Assembly: GCA_019322815.1 (NCBI GenBank)
Contig: JAHWIB010000043.1
Coordinates: 1-10,978 of the forward strand
Length of the DNA stretch: 10,978 nt
Direction: 5' to 3'
DNA from: Candidatus Woesearchaeota archaeon
GTDB taxonomy: Archaea > Nanobdellota > Nanobdellia > Woesearchaeales > WJKL01
Position numbers and translations under genes: made by a program. The notes below the pieces were generated by a model, which saw only the letters and a list, made by a program, of their open reading frames with translations, ran no database searches and was not told the DNA's origin. Below, piece after piece: positions 1 through 5,745 of this stretch (its first letter is position 1; each line of letters opens with the position of its first letter).

Positions 1-61
1 GAACAATAATAAAGACTATTATCTATTTATAAATGATTTAAAACAACTGTTCCGTTACTAA

Positions 62-71
62 GTTATAAGTA
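62..71 (+). promoter_or_regulatory. Probable TATA box for the gene at 95
   Basis: GTTATAAGTA is centred about 27-29 nt upstream of the ATG at 95. This is the spacing expected for an archaeal TATA box driving a leaderless or nearly leaderless transcript. No Shine-Dalgarno sequence lies before the ATG, which fits. A second candidate, TTTATAAAT at 26-34, would give a leader of about 40 nt. Confidence 0.45.
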
Positions 72-94
72 ATTCTTTCACTTATATATCTAAT

Positions 95-1267
95 ATGGCA
101 GAAGACAAAAGTAGAAAAAATACTGGAATACTGGCAAGAATATTGCTTGATGGATTTACAGATAATAAACCAGCAGATGATACACCAGACCCTGGAGCAG
201 AGACAGTAGTGATTCCACCTCCAACTGGGCCAGGCACTGTAGAAGATTTGGTTACAGCAGCTGCAGACGGCAGGCAGTTTGATGGCAGTACAGAGGTTGT
301 TGTTGCTGGAAATAAGCATGAGAGTACAGTGTTTAGAAAAAGACCTGGTGAATCACTTATTCTTGATCTTCCTTGGACAACTACAATAACAGATGCTGTG
401 GGACGCATGGCAAGGTATACTAATTTAGCAATGGCAGGACTTGAAAGTGTTCAACCAACAGGTGATGACGAAACTGATGCAAGAATCAAAAAAATATTAG
501 CAAATCCTATTCCTGTGTCAAAAACTTTTCCTATCCAAGGTGGTGATGTTGTTACAATTGCTATTACAGGATGTATCTATATTGATCCAGCTGGAGAGCC
601 TATGCCAGTTGCTCTAGCAAAAGAGTACAATGAGATAACAGTTCCTTTCTATAAGATAATTGAATTTAATCATGAATTCTTTAGGAAGCAGCTCGAATCT
701 GATCCTAATCTCTCTAAGAAGTACCTTGAATCTGTCTCTGGCTTCTACAAGGAATATCCTGAATACCTGCCTCAATTAACTGCAGAACCATGGGCATATG
801 TTAGTAATGATATCCCTAATACTCTTGGAGAACTTGTTGGAGTAAAAACACATGATACAGATGGTACTAAATTTGCATTGCCTTATTTAGAAGTAAGAGC
901 TGATGAAGAAGATGGATCTGATGAAGAAAAGGGTGAAGCTAAAAGACCTAAATACTTTCCATTAGTGTCAGGTTCAAAGTTAAAAGTCTACATCCAGATA
1001 ACTCAACATATCAAATACTCAGATAAGTCAGGCCAAAAAGATATTTTGGGTAAAAGGGTTTATCATGAGATTGAGGGCAAAGAAGAACTAGAAACTCAAA
1101 GTGATGAGATGTGGGGAGGTATTATAAGTGGTATTGAAGAATCAATCAATCTTGCCCGCTCAAATCAAGATGGAAATCTTCAGCCAGGAAATAATGGAAC
1201 TTATACTGGCTCTGTTAATCAAGATAAAAAATCTGATGGAAGGGAGAGTACAAGATTTAATCCATGA
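95..1267 (+). CDS. Hypothetical protein, 390 residues, no recognised family
   Basis: I do not recognise this protein. The frame is open for 390 codons with codon use like its neighbours. No signal peptide or membrane segment is visible, so it is probably cytoplasmic. Residues 25-50 are rich in Pro, Asp and Gly and look like a linker after a short basic-amphipathic N-terminus. Residues about 75-260 look folded, with alternating hydrophobic and aromatic positions. Residues about 265-283 are a Glu/Asp/Lys insert, and the last 35 residues are an Asn/Gly/Ser/Lys-rich tail that is probably disordered. The ATG at 95 is chosen because a TATA box sits about 28 nt upstream and there is no Shine-Dalgarno sequence, matching the leaderless pattern of other genes here. 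The stop is 6 nt before a probable 44-codon gene. A structural protein of a virus or surface assembly is possible but unsupported. Confidence 0.75.
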   Translation: MAEDKSRKNTGILARILLDGFTDNKPADDTPDPGAETVVIPPPTGPGTVEDLVTAAADGRQFDGSTEVVVAGNKHESTVFRKRPGESLILDLPWTTTITDAVGRMARYTNLAMAGLESVQPTGDDETDARIKKILANPIPVSKTFPIQGGDVVTIAITGCIYIDPAGEPMPVALAKEYNEITVPFYKIIEFNHEFFRKQLESDPNLSKKYLESVSGFYKEYPEYLPQLTAEPWAYVSNDIPNTLGELVGVKTHDTDGTKFALPYLEVRADEEDGSDEEKGEAKRPKYFPLVSGSKLKVYIQITQHIKYSDKSGQKDILGKRVYHEIEGKEELETQSDEMWGGIISGIEESINLARSNQDGNLQPGNNGTYTGSVNQDKKSDGRESTRFNP

Positions 1268-1273
1268 TTAAAA

Positions 1274-1408
1274 ATGCAAAACAGAATAATAATATATGAA
1301 CCAATTGAAACTGAAGAGGATTTTTCAGTTGAAGATTCAGAACTATATCAAAAAGCAAAAAATAACATAGACAATATTGAAGTTTATGTTGAATTTTTTG
1401 AAGAATAA
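1274..1408 (+). CDS. Probable small acidic protein, 44 residues
   Basis: An ATG 6 nt after the stop of the 390-residue gene opens a 44-codon frame ending TAA. The product begins MQNRIIIYEPIETEEDF. It has a short hydrophobic strand, then a strongly acidic helix-like segment with evenly spaced hydrophobic residues, and ends EVYVEFFEE. The tight spacing suggests co-transcription with the upstream gene. There is no Shine-Dalgarno sequence and no recognisable family. The composition looks protein-like rather than random, but a frame of this length could occur by chance. A conserved homologue in a related genome would settle it. Confidence 0.45.
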   Translation: MQNRIIIYEPIETEEDFSVEDSELYQKAKNNIDNIEVYVEFFEE

Positions 1409-1435
1409 ATTTCACATTCATCTAAATGATGGTGA

Positions 1436-1441
1436 AGGAGG
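1436..1441 (+). promoter_or_regulatory. Shine-Dalgarno GGAGGT fixing the start at 1450
   Basis: GGAGGT lies 8 nt upstream of the ATG at 1450 and directly precedes a textbook signal peptide. The in-frame ATG codons at 1426 and 1429 lie upstream of this site and would add MMVKEVKK before the signal peptide, so they are unlikely starts. Confidence 0.8.
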
Positions 1442-1449
1442 TAAAAAAA

Positions 1450-2547
1450 ATGAAAAAAACAATAGCATTGGTTTTAGCAATGCTGATGGTATTATCAATA
1501 ATACCGCTGGCATTTGCTGAGGATAATGCAACAGAAGAAGATCCTGTAGATGATGCAGGAGATAATGAAACAGAGGAAGATGAACCTGTTGTAACTGTAA
1601 TCTCTGGAGATAATACAACAGACGAAGAGCCAGCTGATGAAGAACCTGCTGATGAAGAACCAGCAGACGAAGAGCCAGCTGATGAAGAATCTGCAGATGA
1701 AGAACCTGAAGTAGAAGATGAGACAGAAGGCAATGAAACAGAAGTAGAGGAAGAGGAAGAAGATGTAGTAGAACTTCCAGAAGAAGACTTAGATGCAGCT
1801 GGTATTACACCAGACAGCCCATTATATGGAATAGAAAGAGCACTTGAAAGAATAAGCTTAAAACTAACATTAGGCAAATCTGCAAAAGCTAAAAAAGGAT
1901 TATCTCATGCACAAGAAAGACTAATGGAAGTTAAAGCAATGATTGCTGCTAAAAGAATGGGGGCTGCTGCAGAAGCTCAGGAAGAATATGATGAAATCAT
2001 GGAAGAAGTTGAAGAGAATGTAGCTGAATTAGGAGATGGAGATTCAGTAGAAGAGCTTCAGGATGAATTAGAAATTGAAGAAGCTTTAGAAGAAAATGAA
2101 GAAATTCTTGCAGAAGTAAGTAATTTGAGAACAAAATTCAAAGGCCTTACACCTGAACAAGAAGCTGAAATAACAAGCATTGTAGGCAGCTTAGGAGATT
2201 CAATTTCAGATGCCAAAGTTGAAGTTAGTGTTAAGAAAAACAAGACAAAGATAAAGATAAAAGCGCAAGGAGAGATGACTGATGAAGAAGTTGCTCAGGT
2301 TGAAGAGCAGGTTAAAGCAGCTGTTCAAGCTGGTGAGAAAGCAAAGATTCAGATAAAAGTAAAGAACAATAAAGGAAAAGGAAGAGGAGCAGGAGATGAT
2401 GACGAATTAGAAGTTGAAACAGAGAATGAAGAAAACGAAGATGAGGATGAAGAAGAAAGTGAAGACGAAGAAGATACAAACTCTACATCTAGCGGCAAAG
2501 GAAAAGACAAAGAAAAACCAAACAAAGGAAAAGGAAACAATAAATAA
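1450..2547 (+). CDS. Secreted acidic repeat protein with DUF5667-like domain
   Basis: The start at 1450 gives 365 residues. Residues 1-23 are a signal peptide (MKK, hydrophobic core, then AFA before EDNATEE), so export through Sec is expected. Residues 24-110 are extremely acidic and contain six DEEPA-type units at about 58-87. Residues about 115-225 begin AGITPDSPLYGIERALE and continue as charged amphipathic helices, the pattern of DUF5667. A further helical and Lys-rich region (226-312) may be a second small domain. It is followed by an Asp/Glu tract (316-342) and a Gly/Lys/Asn tail. Six N-X-S/T sequons (N26, N39, N55, N95, N264, N344) would suit archaeal N-glycosylation. There is no C-terminal membrane anchor. 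The role is unknown; a cell-surface or cation-binding protein is inference. A T-rich terminator follows the stop. Confidence 0.85.
   Translation: MKKTIALVLAMLMVLSIIPLAFAEDNATEEDPVDDAGDNETEEDEPVVTVISGDNTTDEEPADEEPADEEPADEEPADEESADEEPEVEDETEGNETEVEEEEEDVVELPEEDLDAAGITPDSPLYGIERALERISLKLTLGKSAKAKKGLSHAQERLMEVKAMIAAKRMGAAAEAQEEYDEIMEEVEENVAELGDGDSVEELQDELEIEEALEENEEILAEVSNLRTKFKGLTPEQEAEITSIVGSLGDSISDAKVEVSVKKNKTKIKIKAQGEMTDEEVAQVEEQVKAAVQAGEKAKIQIKVKNNKGKGRGAGDDDELEVETENEENEDEDEEESEDEEDTNSTSSGKGKDKEKPNKGKGNNK
1621..1710 (+). repeat. Six in-frame 15-bp units encoding DEEPA
   Basis: Six consecutive 15-bp units encode DEEPA four times, then DEESA and DEEPE. Units 1 and 4 are identical at the DNA level (gacgaagagccagct), and units 2/5 and 3/6 differ by only a few bases. 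This suggests that a 45-bp block of three units duplicated once. The tract lies in the acidic linker of the secreted protein and can be expected to vary in copy number between strains. Confidence 0.85.
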
Positions 2548-2548
2548 A

Positions 2549-2577
2549 TTTATTTTTTATTTTTTTTCTTTTATTAT
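2549..2577 (+). terminator. Oligo-T terminator after the DUF5667-type gene
   Basis: Immediately after the stop codon the coding strand carries several T runs (TTTATTTTTTATTTTTTTTC and onward). Archaeal RNA polymerase terminates at such runs without a strong hairpin. The run separates the secreted protein gene from the aEF1A promoter. Confidence 0.6.
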
Positions 2578-2752
2578 CAAATGGTTGTCATTTTAAAACC
2601 AAAAACCTTAAATTGAGGTCCTTTCTTTTTCAGTTAATTTTGTCTATTTTACCGTAAACATACTCATTTCATTCGTAGCTTATGTTTTTTTGCCTAAATA
2701 ATCATAAATAGTGCGCAATTAATATACCTTTTTACACTATAAAAAACATAAA
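2578..2752. other. Non-coding spacer upstream of aEF1A
   Basis: Within the 268-nt gene-free stretch 2548-2815 I see no open frame worth calling and no tRNA. The only structure noted is an inverted repeat, AAACATA at 2656-2662 with TATGTTT at 2681-2687. It has an 18-nt loop and is followed by a T run, which is terminator-like but weak. A second AT-rich element, CTATAAAAAA at 2738-2747, could be an alternative TATA box. Confidence 0.5.
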
Positions 2753-2763
2753 TTTTATAAATA
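2753..2763 (+). promoter_or_regulatory. TATA box of the aEF1A gene
   Basis: TTTTATAAATA is a near-ideal archaeal TATA element. Initiation about 26 nt from its centre falls near 2784 and gives a leader of about 32 nt that retains the Shine-Dalgarno sequence at 2803-2808. A strong promoter fits a highly expressed translation factor. Confidence 0.65.
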
Positions 2764-2802
2764 CACCAAAAATTCCCATACTATTCATAATACTATATGA
2801 TA

Positions 2803-2808
2803 GGAGGG
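2803..2808 (+). promoter_or_regulatory. Shine-Dalgarno GGAGGG for aEF1A
   Basis: GGAGGG sits 7 nt upstream of the ATG at 2816 and supports that start. Confidence 0.8.
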
Positions 2809-2815
2809 AAATAAT

Positions 2816-4099
2816 ATGGCTGAAAAAACACATATAAATCTTGTATTTATTGGTCACGTAGACCATGGAAAATCAACTACAGTAGGTAGATTGATGTTTG
2901 ACTCAGGCAGTATTGATGAAGCTGCAATGAGGAAGTTAAAAGAAAAAGCTCAAGAACTAGGTAAAGGAGGTTTTGAGTTTGCATTCGTTATGGACAATCT
3001 AAAAGAGGAAAGAGAAAGAGGATTGACAATAGACTTAGCTCATAAGAGATTTGAAACAGATAAATATTATTTTACAATAATTGATGCACCAGGCCACAAA
3101 GACTTTATTAAAAACATGATTACAGGAGCTTCTCAGGCAGATGCTGGTGTATTGGTAGTAGCTGCTTCAGAAGGAATTATGGCACAGACAAAAGAACACG
3201 TTTTCTTGTCAAAGACATTAGGTGTTGACCAGTTGATTATAGCTGTCAATAAGATGGATGTTATTAAGTATGATGAAGCTAAATTTAATGCAGTTAAAGA
3301 AGAAGTTTCAAAACTATTGAAATCAGTTGGTTATAATCCAGAAAAGATAACATTTGTACCAATCGCATCACTGCCAGGAGACAATGTTTTCAAAAAAACA
3401 GAAAACATGCCTTGGTATAAAGGAGGAACATTATTAGAAACAATAAATGAGCTGAATCCTCCTGAAAAGCCGACTGAACTGCCATTAAGGCTTCCAATCC
3501 AGGATGTCTATAACATCACAGGTATTGGAGTTGTTCCAGTTGGAAGAGTAGAAACAGGAGTCATGAAAATTGGAGACAAAGTAACTGTAGTACCAGGCAG
3601 AGAAGGAAAAGGAGTTTCAGGAGAAGTAAAGACAATAGAGATGCATCATGAGCAGATGCAGAAAGCAGAGCCAGGAGATAATATTGGATTTAACGTTAGA
3701 GGCATTGGAAAGAAAGACATTGCAAGAGGAGATGTATTAGGAAAGAGCGACAATGTTCCAACAGTAGCTTCAGAATTTACTGCTCAAATAGTAGTATTAA
3801 ATCATCCAACTGTTGTTACAGTTGGATATACCCCAGTATTCCATATACATACAGCACAAGTTGCATGCCAGGTAACAGCAATTGAGAAAAAGCTGAACCC
3901 TGCAACAGGAGAGGTTGTTGCTGAAAATCCAGACTTTATAAAGAATGGAGACGCAGCAATCGTTAAGATCAAACCAATGCAGCCATTGGTTATAGAAAAA
4001 CAGAAAGACATTCCTCAGATGTCAAGATTTGCTGTTAGGGATTCAGGAGCAACAGTAGCTGCAGGTATGTGTATAGATTTAGTTGAAAAGAAAGCTTAA
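2816..4099 (+). CDS. tuf: Translation elongation factor 1-alpha (aEF1A / EF-Tu)
   Basis: This GTPase delivers aminoacyl-tRNA to the ribosomal A site. All family landmarks are present: P-loop GHVDHGKST at 13-21, switch I ERERGLTID with Thr71, DAPGH at 90-94, NKMD at 145-148, and a G5 region ASLPGDN at about 184-190. Domain 2 follows from about 223 (LRLPIQDVYNITGIGVVPVGRVETG) and domain 3 from about 318, with NHPTVVTVGYTPVFHIHTAQVAC, and the end is typical (RFAVRDSGATVAAGMCIDL). At 427 residues it is full length for the archaeal family. Leu70 replaces the more usual Val of RGVTI, a conservative change. The gene has its own TATA box and Shine-Dalgarno sequence. It precedes rps10, the classical archaeal arrangement. 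Confidence 0.97.
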   Translation: MAEKTHINLVFIGHVDHGKSTTVGRLMFDSGSIDEAAMRKLKEKAQELGKGGFEFAFVMDNLKEERERGLTIDLAHKRFETDKYYFTIIDAPGHKDFIKNMITGASQADAGVLVVAASEGIMAQTKEHVFLSKTLGVDQLIIAVNKMDVIKYDEAKFNAVKEEVSKLLKSVGYNPEKITFVPIASLPGDNVFKKTENMPWYKGGTLLETINELNPPEKPTELPLRLPIQDVYNITGIGVVPVGRVETGVMKIGDKVTVVPGREGKGVSGEVKTIEMHHEQMQKAEPGDNIGFNVRGIGKKDIARGDVLGKSDNVPTVASEFTAQIVVLNHPTVVTVGYTPVFHIHTAQVACQVTAIEKKLNPATGEVVAENPDFIKNGDAAIVKIKPMQPLVIEKQKDIPQMSRFAVRDSGATVAAGMCIDLVEKKA

Positions 4100-4100
4100 A

Positions 4101-4115
4101 TTTTTTATTTTAATT
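4101..4115 (+). terminator. T-rich stretch after aEF1A
   Basis: TTTTTTATTTTAATT directly after the aEF1A stop is a plausible oligo-T terminator. It may be partial, allowing read-through to S10. The AT-rich end (TTTTAATTATA, 4108-4118) could also act as a promoter for the downstream gene, so the two readings compete. Confidence 0.35.
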
Positions 4116-4117
4116 AT

Positions 4118-4143
4118 ACATGGTGAACTGGGGCTTATCATGT
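4118..4143 (+). promoter_or_regulatory. Hairpin in the S10 leader
   Basis: ACATGGTGA (4118-4126) pairs with TTATCATGT (4135-4143) over 9 bp, including two G-U pairs, around the 8-nt loop ACTGGGGC. It is GC-richer than its surroundings and lies in the 83-nt gap between aEF1A and S10. It could be an RNA control element of the S10 message, an mRNA processing site, or chance. Covariation across relatives would decide. Confidence 0.35.
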
Positions 4144-4182
4144 TGTAAACACTTCGGTAATATTAAACACTAAAGGTCAAAA

Positions 4183-4494
4183 ATGCCACAAAAAGCAAGA
4201 ATCAAATTAGCAAGCACAGAAATAGATAAGATAAACGAAGTATGCAGTAATATTAAAGATATTGCTGTTAAAACCGGAGTGGATATGCGAGGCCCTATAC
4301 CTCTTCCTACTAAAAGATTAAAAGTAACTACAAGGAAATGCCCTTGCGGAAACGGAACAGCAACATGGGAAAGGTATGAGATGAGAGTTCATAAAAGATT
4401 GATTGATTTAGGCCTAGATGAAAGGGCCCTAAGGCTTGTCATGAGGGTTCATATTCCTGAAGGCCTGAATATTGAGATTGAGATGGTTGATTGA
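4183..4494 (+). CDS. rps10: Small ribosomal subunit protein S10 (uS10)
   Basis: This is a 30S head protein that also contacts tRNA-binding regions during assembly. At 103 residues it has the usual archaeal length. The diagnostic segment GPIPLPTKRLKVTTRKCPCGNGTATWERYEMRVHKRLIDL spans residues 37-76 and the C-terminus is the usual VHIPEGLNIEIEM. The CPCG pair (Cys53, Cys55) replaces the common SPCG form. The gene follows aEF1A by 83 nt, the standard archaeal pairing, so co-transcription or a short internal promoter is likely. The Shine-Dalgarno sequence is weak (AAAGGTCA, ending 4 nt before the ATG). Its stop overlaps, or lies 2 nt before, the next gene, suggesting coupled translation. Confidence 0.96.
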   Translation: MPQKARIKLASTEIDKINEVCSNIKDIAVKTGVDMRGPIPLPTKRLKVTTRKCPCGNGTATWERYEMRVHKRLIDLGLDERALRLVMRVHIPEGLNIEIEMVD

Positions 4495-4931
4495 TTGTGA
4501 TTAATTCTGCTTTACATTTAGTTGAAGATGATGAAAGTGATGAACCTCCTCCCTTGGAACAGTTAGCTGATTCTTTAGCGCATATTAGAAATATAAATCA
4601 TTCAGCAGTTGTAAGAACAAATGAATATGATAATAGTGTTTCTATACTTTTGATGCTAAGAAGATTTAGGCAGGCAAAAGGGTATGGTGGCCATGAAGTA
4701 TTTAGAGTTTATGATCCTGATAAAGAAGTTTCTGAAAGGAATGTTGCAGATAATAAAAAATTTATTGCAGATTCTATGAAACATCCAAGATGTTACATGC
4801 AAATAAGAAAGTTCTTAGAATCCTTAGGCTATCAGCACTTCCATAATCCTTATAGTGATTATACTTCAAAAAGATTCCATGAACATATAAAAGACAACAA
4901 GATTGGTATATATTCTGCAAAAGTTTTATAA
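4491..4931 (+). CDS. Hypothetical protein, about 146 residues, coupled to S10
   Basis: I do not recognise a family. No ATG is available near the beginning. The start must be TTG at 4491, overlapping the S10 stop as TTGA, or GTG at 4497, 2 nt after it. Either would be read by ribosomes ending S10. The protein begins with a hydrophobic strand (IVINSALHLV) and an acidic Pro patch (EDDESDEPPPLEQ). It continues as a soluble helical protein with a basic central stretch (LMLRRFRQAKGYGGHEVFRVYDP, residues 54-76) and a Tyr/His-rich C-terminus (YQHFHNPYSDYTSKRFHEHI). No membrane segments are seen. The gene ends AKVL and its TAA stop lies inside the TATA box of the following tRNA-Ser gene. Linkage to S10 hints at a translation-related role, as inference only. 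Confidence 0.7.
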   Translation: MIVINSALHLVEDDESDEPPPLEQLADSLAHIRNINHSAVVRTNEYDNSVSILLMLRRFRQAKGYGGHEVFRVYDPDKEVSERNVADNKKFIADSMKHPRCYMQIRKFLESLGYQHFHNPYSDYTSKRFHEHIKDNKIGIYSAKVL

Positions 4932-4933
4932 AT
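4924..4933 (+). promoter_or_regulatory. TATA box of tRNA-Ser, overlapping a stop codon
   Basis: TTTTATAAAT is centred about 29 nt before the mature tRNA 5' end at 4958, placing initiation some 3 nt upstream of the tRNA. The TAA at 4929-4931 is also the stop codon of the preceding gene. Confidence 0.7.
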
Positions 4934-4957
4934 CAAGTTTAAATTTTAGTTCTTAAT

Positions 4958-5071
4958 GCCGCCGTGGCACAATCTGGTACTGCGCAGGACTGGAAATCCT
5001 GTTTCCGCAAGGATCTCCCGGTTCAAATTAGAAGATGATATTCATCTTTGATGAGAGTCCGGGCGGCGGCG
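4958..5071 (+). tRNA. tRNA-Ser(GGA) with a T-loop intron
   Basis: The acceptor stem GCCGCCG (4958-4964) pairs perfectly with CGGCGGC (5064-5070) and the discriminator is G5071; CCA is not encoded. A D-arm GCA/TGC follows. The anticodon stem CAGGA/TCCTG encloses the loop CTGGAAA, with anticodon GGA at 4992-4994 reading TCC/TCT serine codons. The long variable arm (TTCC GCAA GGA) is the class II hallmark of serine tRNA. The T-stem CCCGG (5017-5021) pairs with CCGGG (5059-5063), but 37 nt lie between the arms instead of 7. Removing 5028-5057 restores the T-loop TTCAAAT and leaves an 84-nt tRNA. A TATA box lies at 4924-4933. Confidence 0.93.
5028..5057 (+). other. 30-nt intron in the T-loop of tRNA-Ser (between nt 59 and 60)
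   Basis: A bulge-helix-bulge fold defines it. The T-stem is the outer helix. AGT (5056-5058) is the 3' bulge, cut after AG. TTCA (5022-5025) pairs with TGAG (5052-5055) as the 4-bp central helix. AAT (5026-5028) is the 5' bulge, cut after AA. The intron interior forms a perfect 7-bp hairpin, AAGATGA (5032-5038) with TCATCTT (5042-5048). The splicing endonuclease would therefore release exactly 30 nt. Confidence 0.85.
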
Positions 5072-5103
5072 TATTTCTACTCATTAAATGAATAATAAAA
5101 AAA

Positions 5104-5114
5104 CTTATATATTA
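5104..5114 (+). promoter_or_regulatory. TATA box of the VIT-like gene
   Basis: CTTATATATTA is centred 26 nt upstream of the ATG at 5135. No Shine-Dalgarno sequence is present, so transcription probably starts at or next to the start codon. Confidence 0.6.
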
Positions 5115-5134
5115 ATGATATAACTAATATTATA

Positions 5135-5611
5135 ATGAAACTCTCATTAAGAAAAGGATTTAGTTTTGGACTGACTTCTGGGATTATAACTACTTTGGGT
5201 TTGATTATAGGATTAAATGCAGGAACACATTCAAGGTTGGTTGTTATTGGAGGCATTTTGACAATAGCAGTTGCAGATGCTCTTTCAGATGCATCTGGAA
5301 TGCATATCTCAGAAGAAGCAGAAGCAAAGCATACAGACAAATCAATATGGGAATCAACATTTGCTACATTGTCTTCAAAATTTGTTTTTGCATTGACTTT
5401 CATGATACCGGTTTTGTTATTCAAGGAGCTTAATAATGCAGTAATTGCCAGCATTATTTGGGGTTTATTTTTAATAGCATTAGTAAGTTATTATATTGCA
5501 AAAAAAGAAAAAGCAAAGCCTTTCAAAGTAATCACAGAACATTTAACATTAACAGTTTTGGTTATTATATTGACCCATCTTGTCGGCATATTTGTAGCAG
5601 CTTATTTCTGA
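5135..5611 (+). CDS. Short VIT/CCC1-like membrane protein
   Basis: Five hydrophobic segments are visible at about residues 9-28, 34-53, 80-98, 101-120 and 136-157. The first two carry the signature GFSFGLTSGIITTLGLIIGL and GGILTIAVADALSDASGMHISEEAE. This resembles TM1 and TM2 of the vacuolar iron transporter (VIT1/CCC1, DUF125) family, which moves Fe2+ or Mn2+ against protons. At 158 residues it is clearly shorter than classic VIT proteins. It lacks most of the cytoplasmic metal-binding helical insertion between TM2 and TM3, keeping only a charged loop of about 25 residues. Similar short archaeal forms exist to my knowledge, so this looks like a subfamily and not a truncation. The substrate is uncertain. 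The gene stands alone after tRNA-Ser, with its own TATA box and a terminator-like hairpin behind it. Confidence 0.85.
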   Translation: MKLSLRKGFSFGLTSGIITTLGLIIGLNAGTHSRLVVIGGILTIAVADALSDASGMHISEEAEAKHTDKSIWESTFATLSSKFVFALTFMIPVLLFKELNNAVIASIIWGLFLIALVSYYIAKKEKAKPFKVITEHLTLTVLVIILTHLVGIFVAAYF

Positions 5612-5624
5612 AACTATAACTTAC

Positions 5625-5641
5625 AAAAATCTTTGATTTTT
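5625..5641 (+). terminator. Hairpin terminator candidate after the VIT-like gene
   Basis: AAAAATC (5625-5631) and GATTTTT (5635-5641) form a perfect 7-bp stem around TTT, 13 nt after the stop codon, and the descending arm is a T run. It would end the VIT-like transcript. Confidence 0.5.
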
Positions 5642-5658
5642 ATAGCTTAGTAATTTCT

Positions 5659-5689
5659 GAAGTTACAAAATTAAAAATTTTTGAACTTC
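5659..5689 (+). repeat. Imperfect dyad, partly shared with the next dyad
   Basis: GAAGTT (5659-5664) pairs with AACTTC (5684-5689) and CAAAA (5666-5670) with TTTTG (5679-5683). There is one bulged A and an 8-nt AT loop. Its right arm overlaps the first four bases (5686-5689) of the following perfect palindrome, so the two folds exclude each other. Confidence 0.5.
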
Positions 5690-5714
5690 TTAAATCATGA
5701 AATGATTTAAGAAG
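5686..5714. promoter_or_regulatory. 13-bp perfect inverted repeat before the gene at 5746 (operator candidate)
   Basis: CTTCTTAAATCAT (5686-5698) and ATGATTTAAGAAG (5702-5714) are exact reverse complements separated by GAA. The dyad ends 1 nt before the TATA box at 5716-5725, where BRE and activator or repressor contacts fall. As predicted transcription of the next gene starts around 5746, the dyad is upstream of it. It most likely acts as DNA, a binding site for a dimeric regulator. A transcript from upstream could instead use it as a terminator hairpin. Confidence 0.65.
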
Positions 5715-5715
5715 C

Positions 5716-5725
5716 TTTATAAATA
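5716..5725 (+). promoter_or_regulatory. TATA box of the gene at 5746
   Basis: TTTATAAATA is centred about 26 nt before the ATG at 5746, giving a leaderless transcript. It abuts the perfect inverted repeat at 5686-5714. Confidence 0.7.
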
Positions 5726-5745
5726 TCTCATAATTTTAATCTATT

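Noticed and set aside
38..408. Two overlapping minus-strand frames of 93 and 108 codons at the left edge
   Set aside because: They lie antisense to the start of the 390-residue gene in two different frames, have unnatural composition, and lack promoter or ribosome-site support.
1422..1877. Serine-rich 151-codon frame on the minus strand
   Set aside because: It is the antisense of the DEEPA repeat and acidic tract of the secreted protein. Its low-complexity Ser composition follows from that, and it has no ribosome site.
2578..2752. Possible small RNA in the spacer before aEF1A
   Set aside because: Only a 7-bp inverted repeat with an 18-nt loop and some T runs are visible. There is no C/D or H/ACA box arrangement and no clear promoter of its own.
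5028..5057. Box C/D guide RNA inside the tRNA-Ser intron (GATGATA and TGATGAG resemble C boxes)
   Set aside because: The intron is only 30 nt, there is no CTGA D box, and the GATGA pieces are explained by the intron hairpin.
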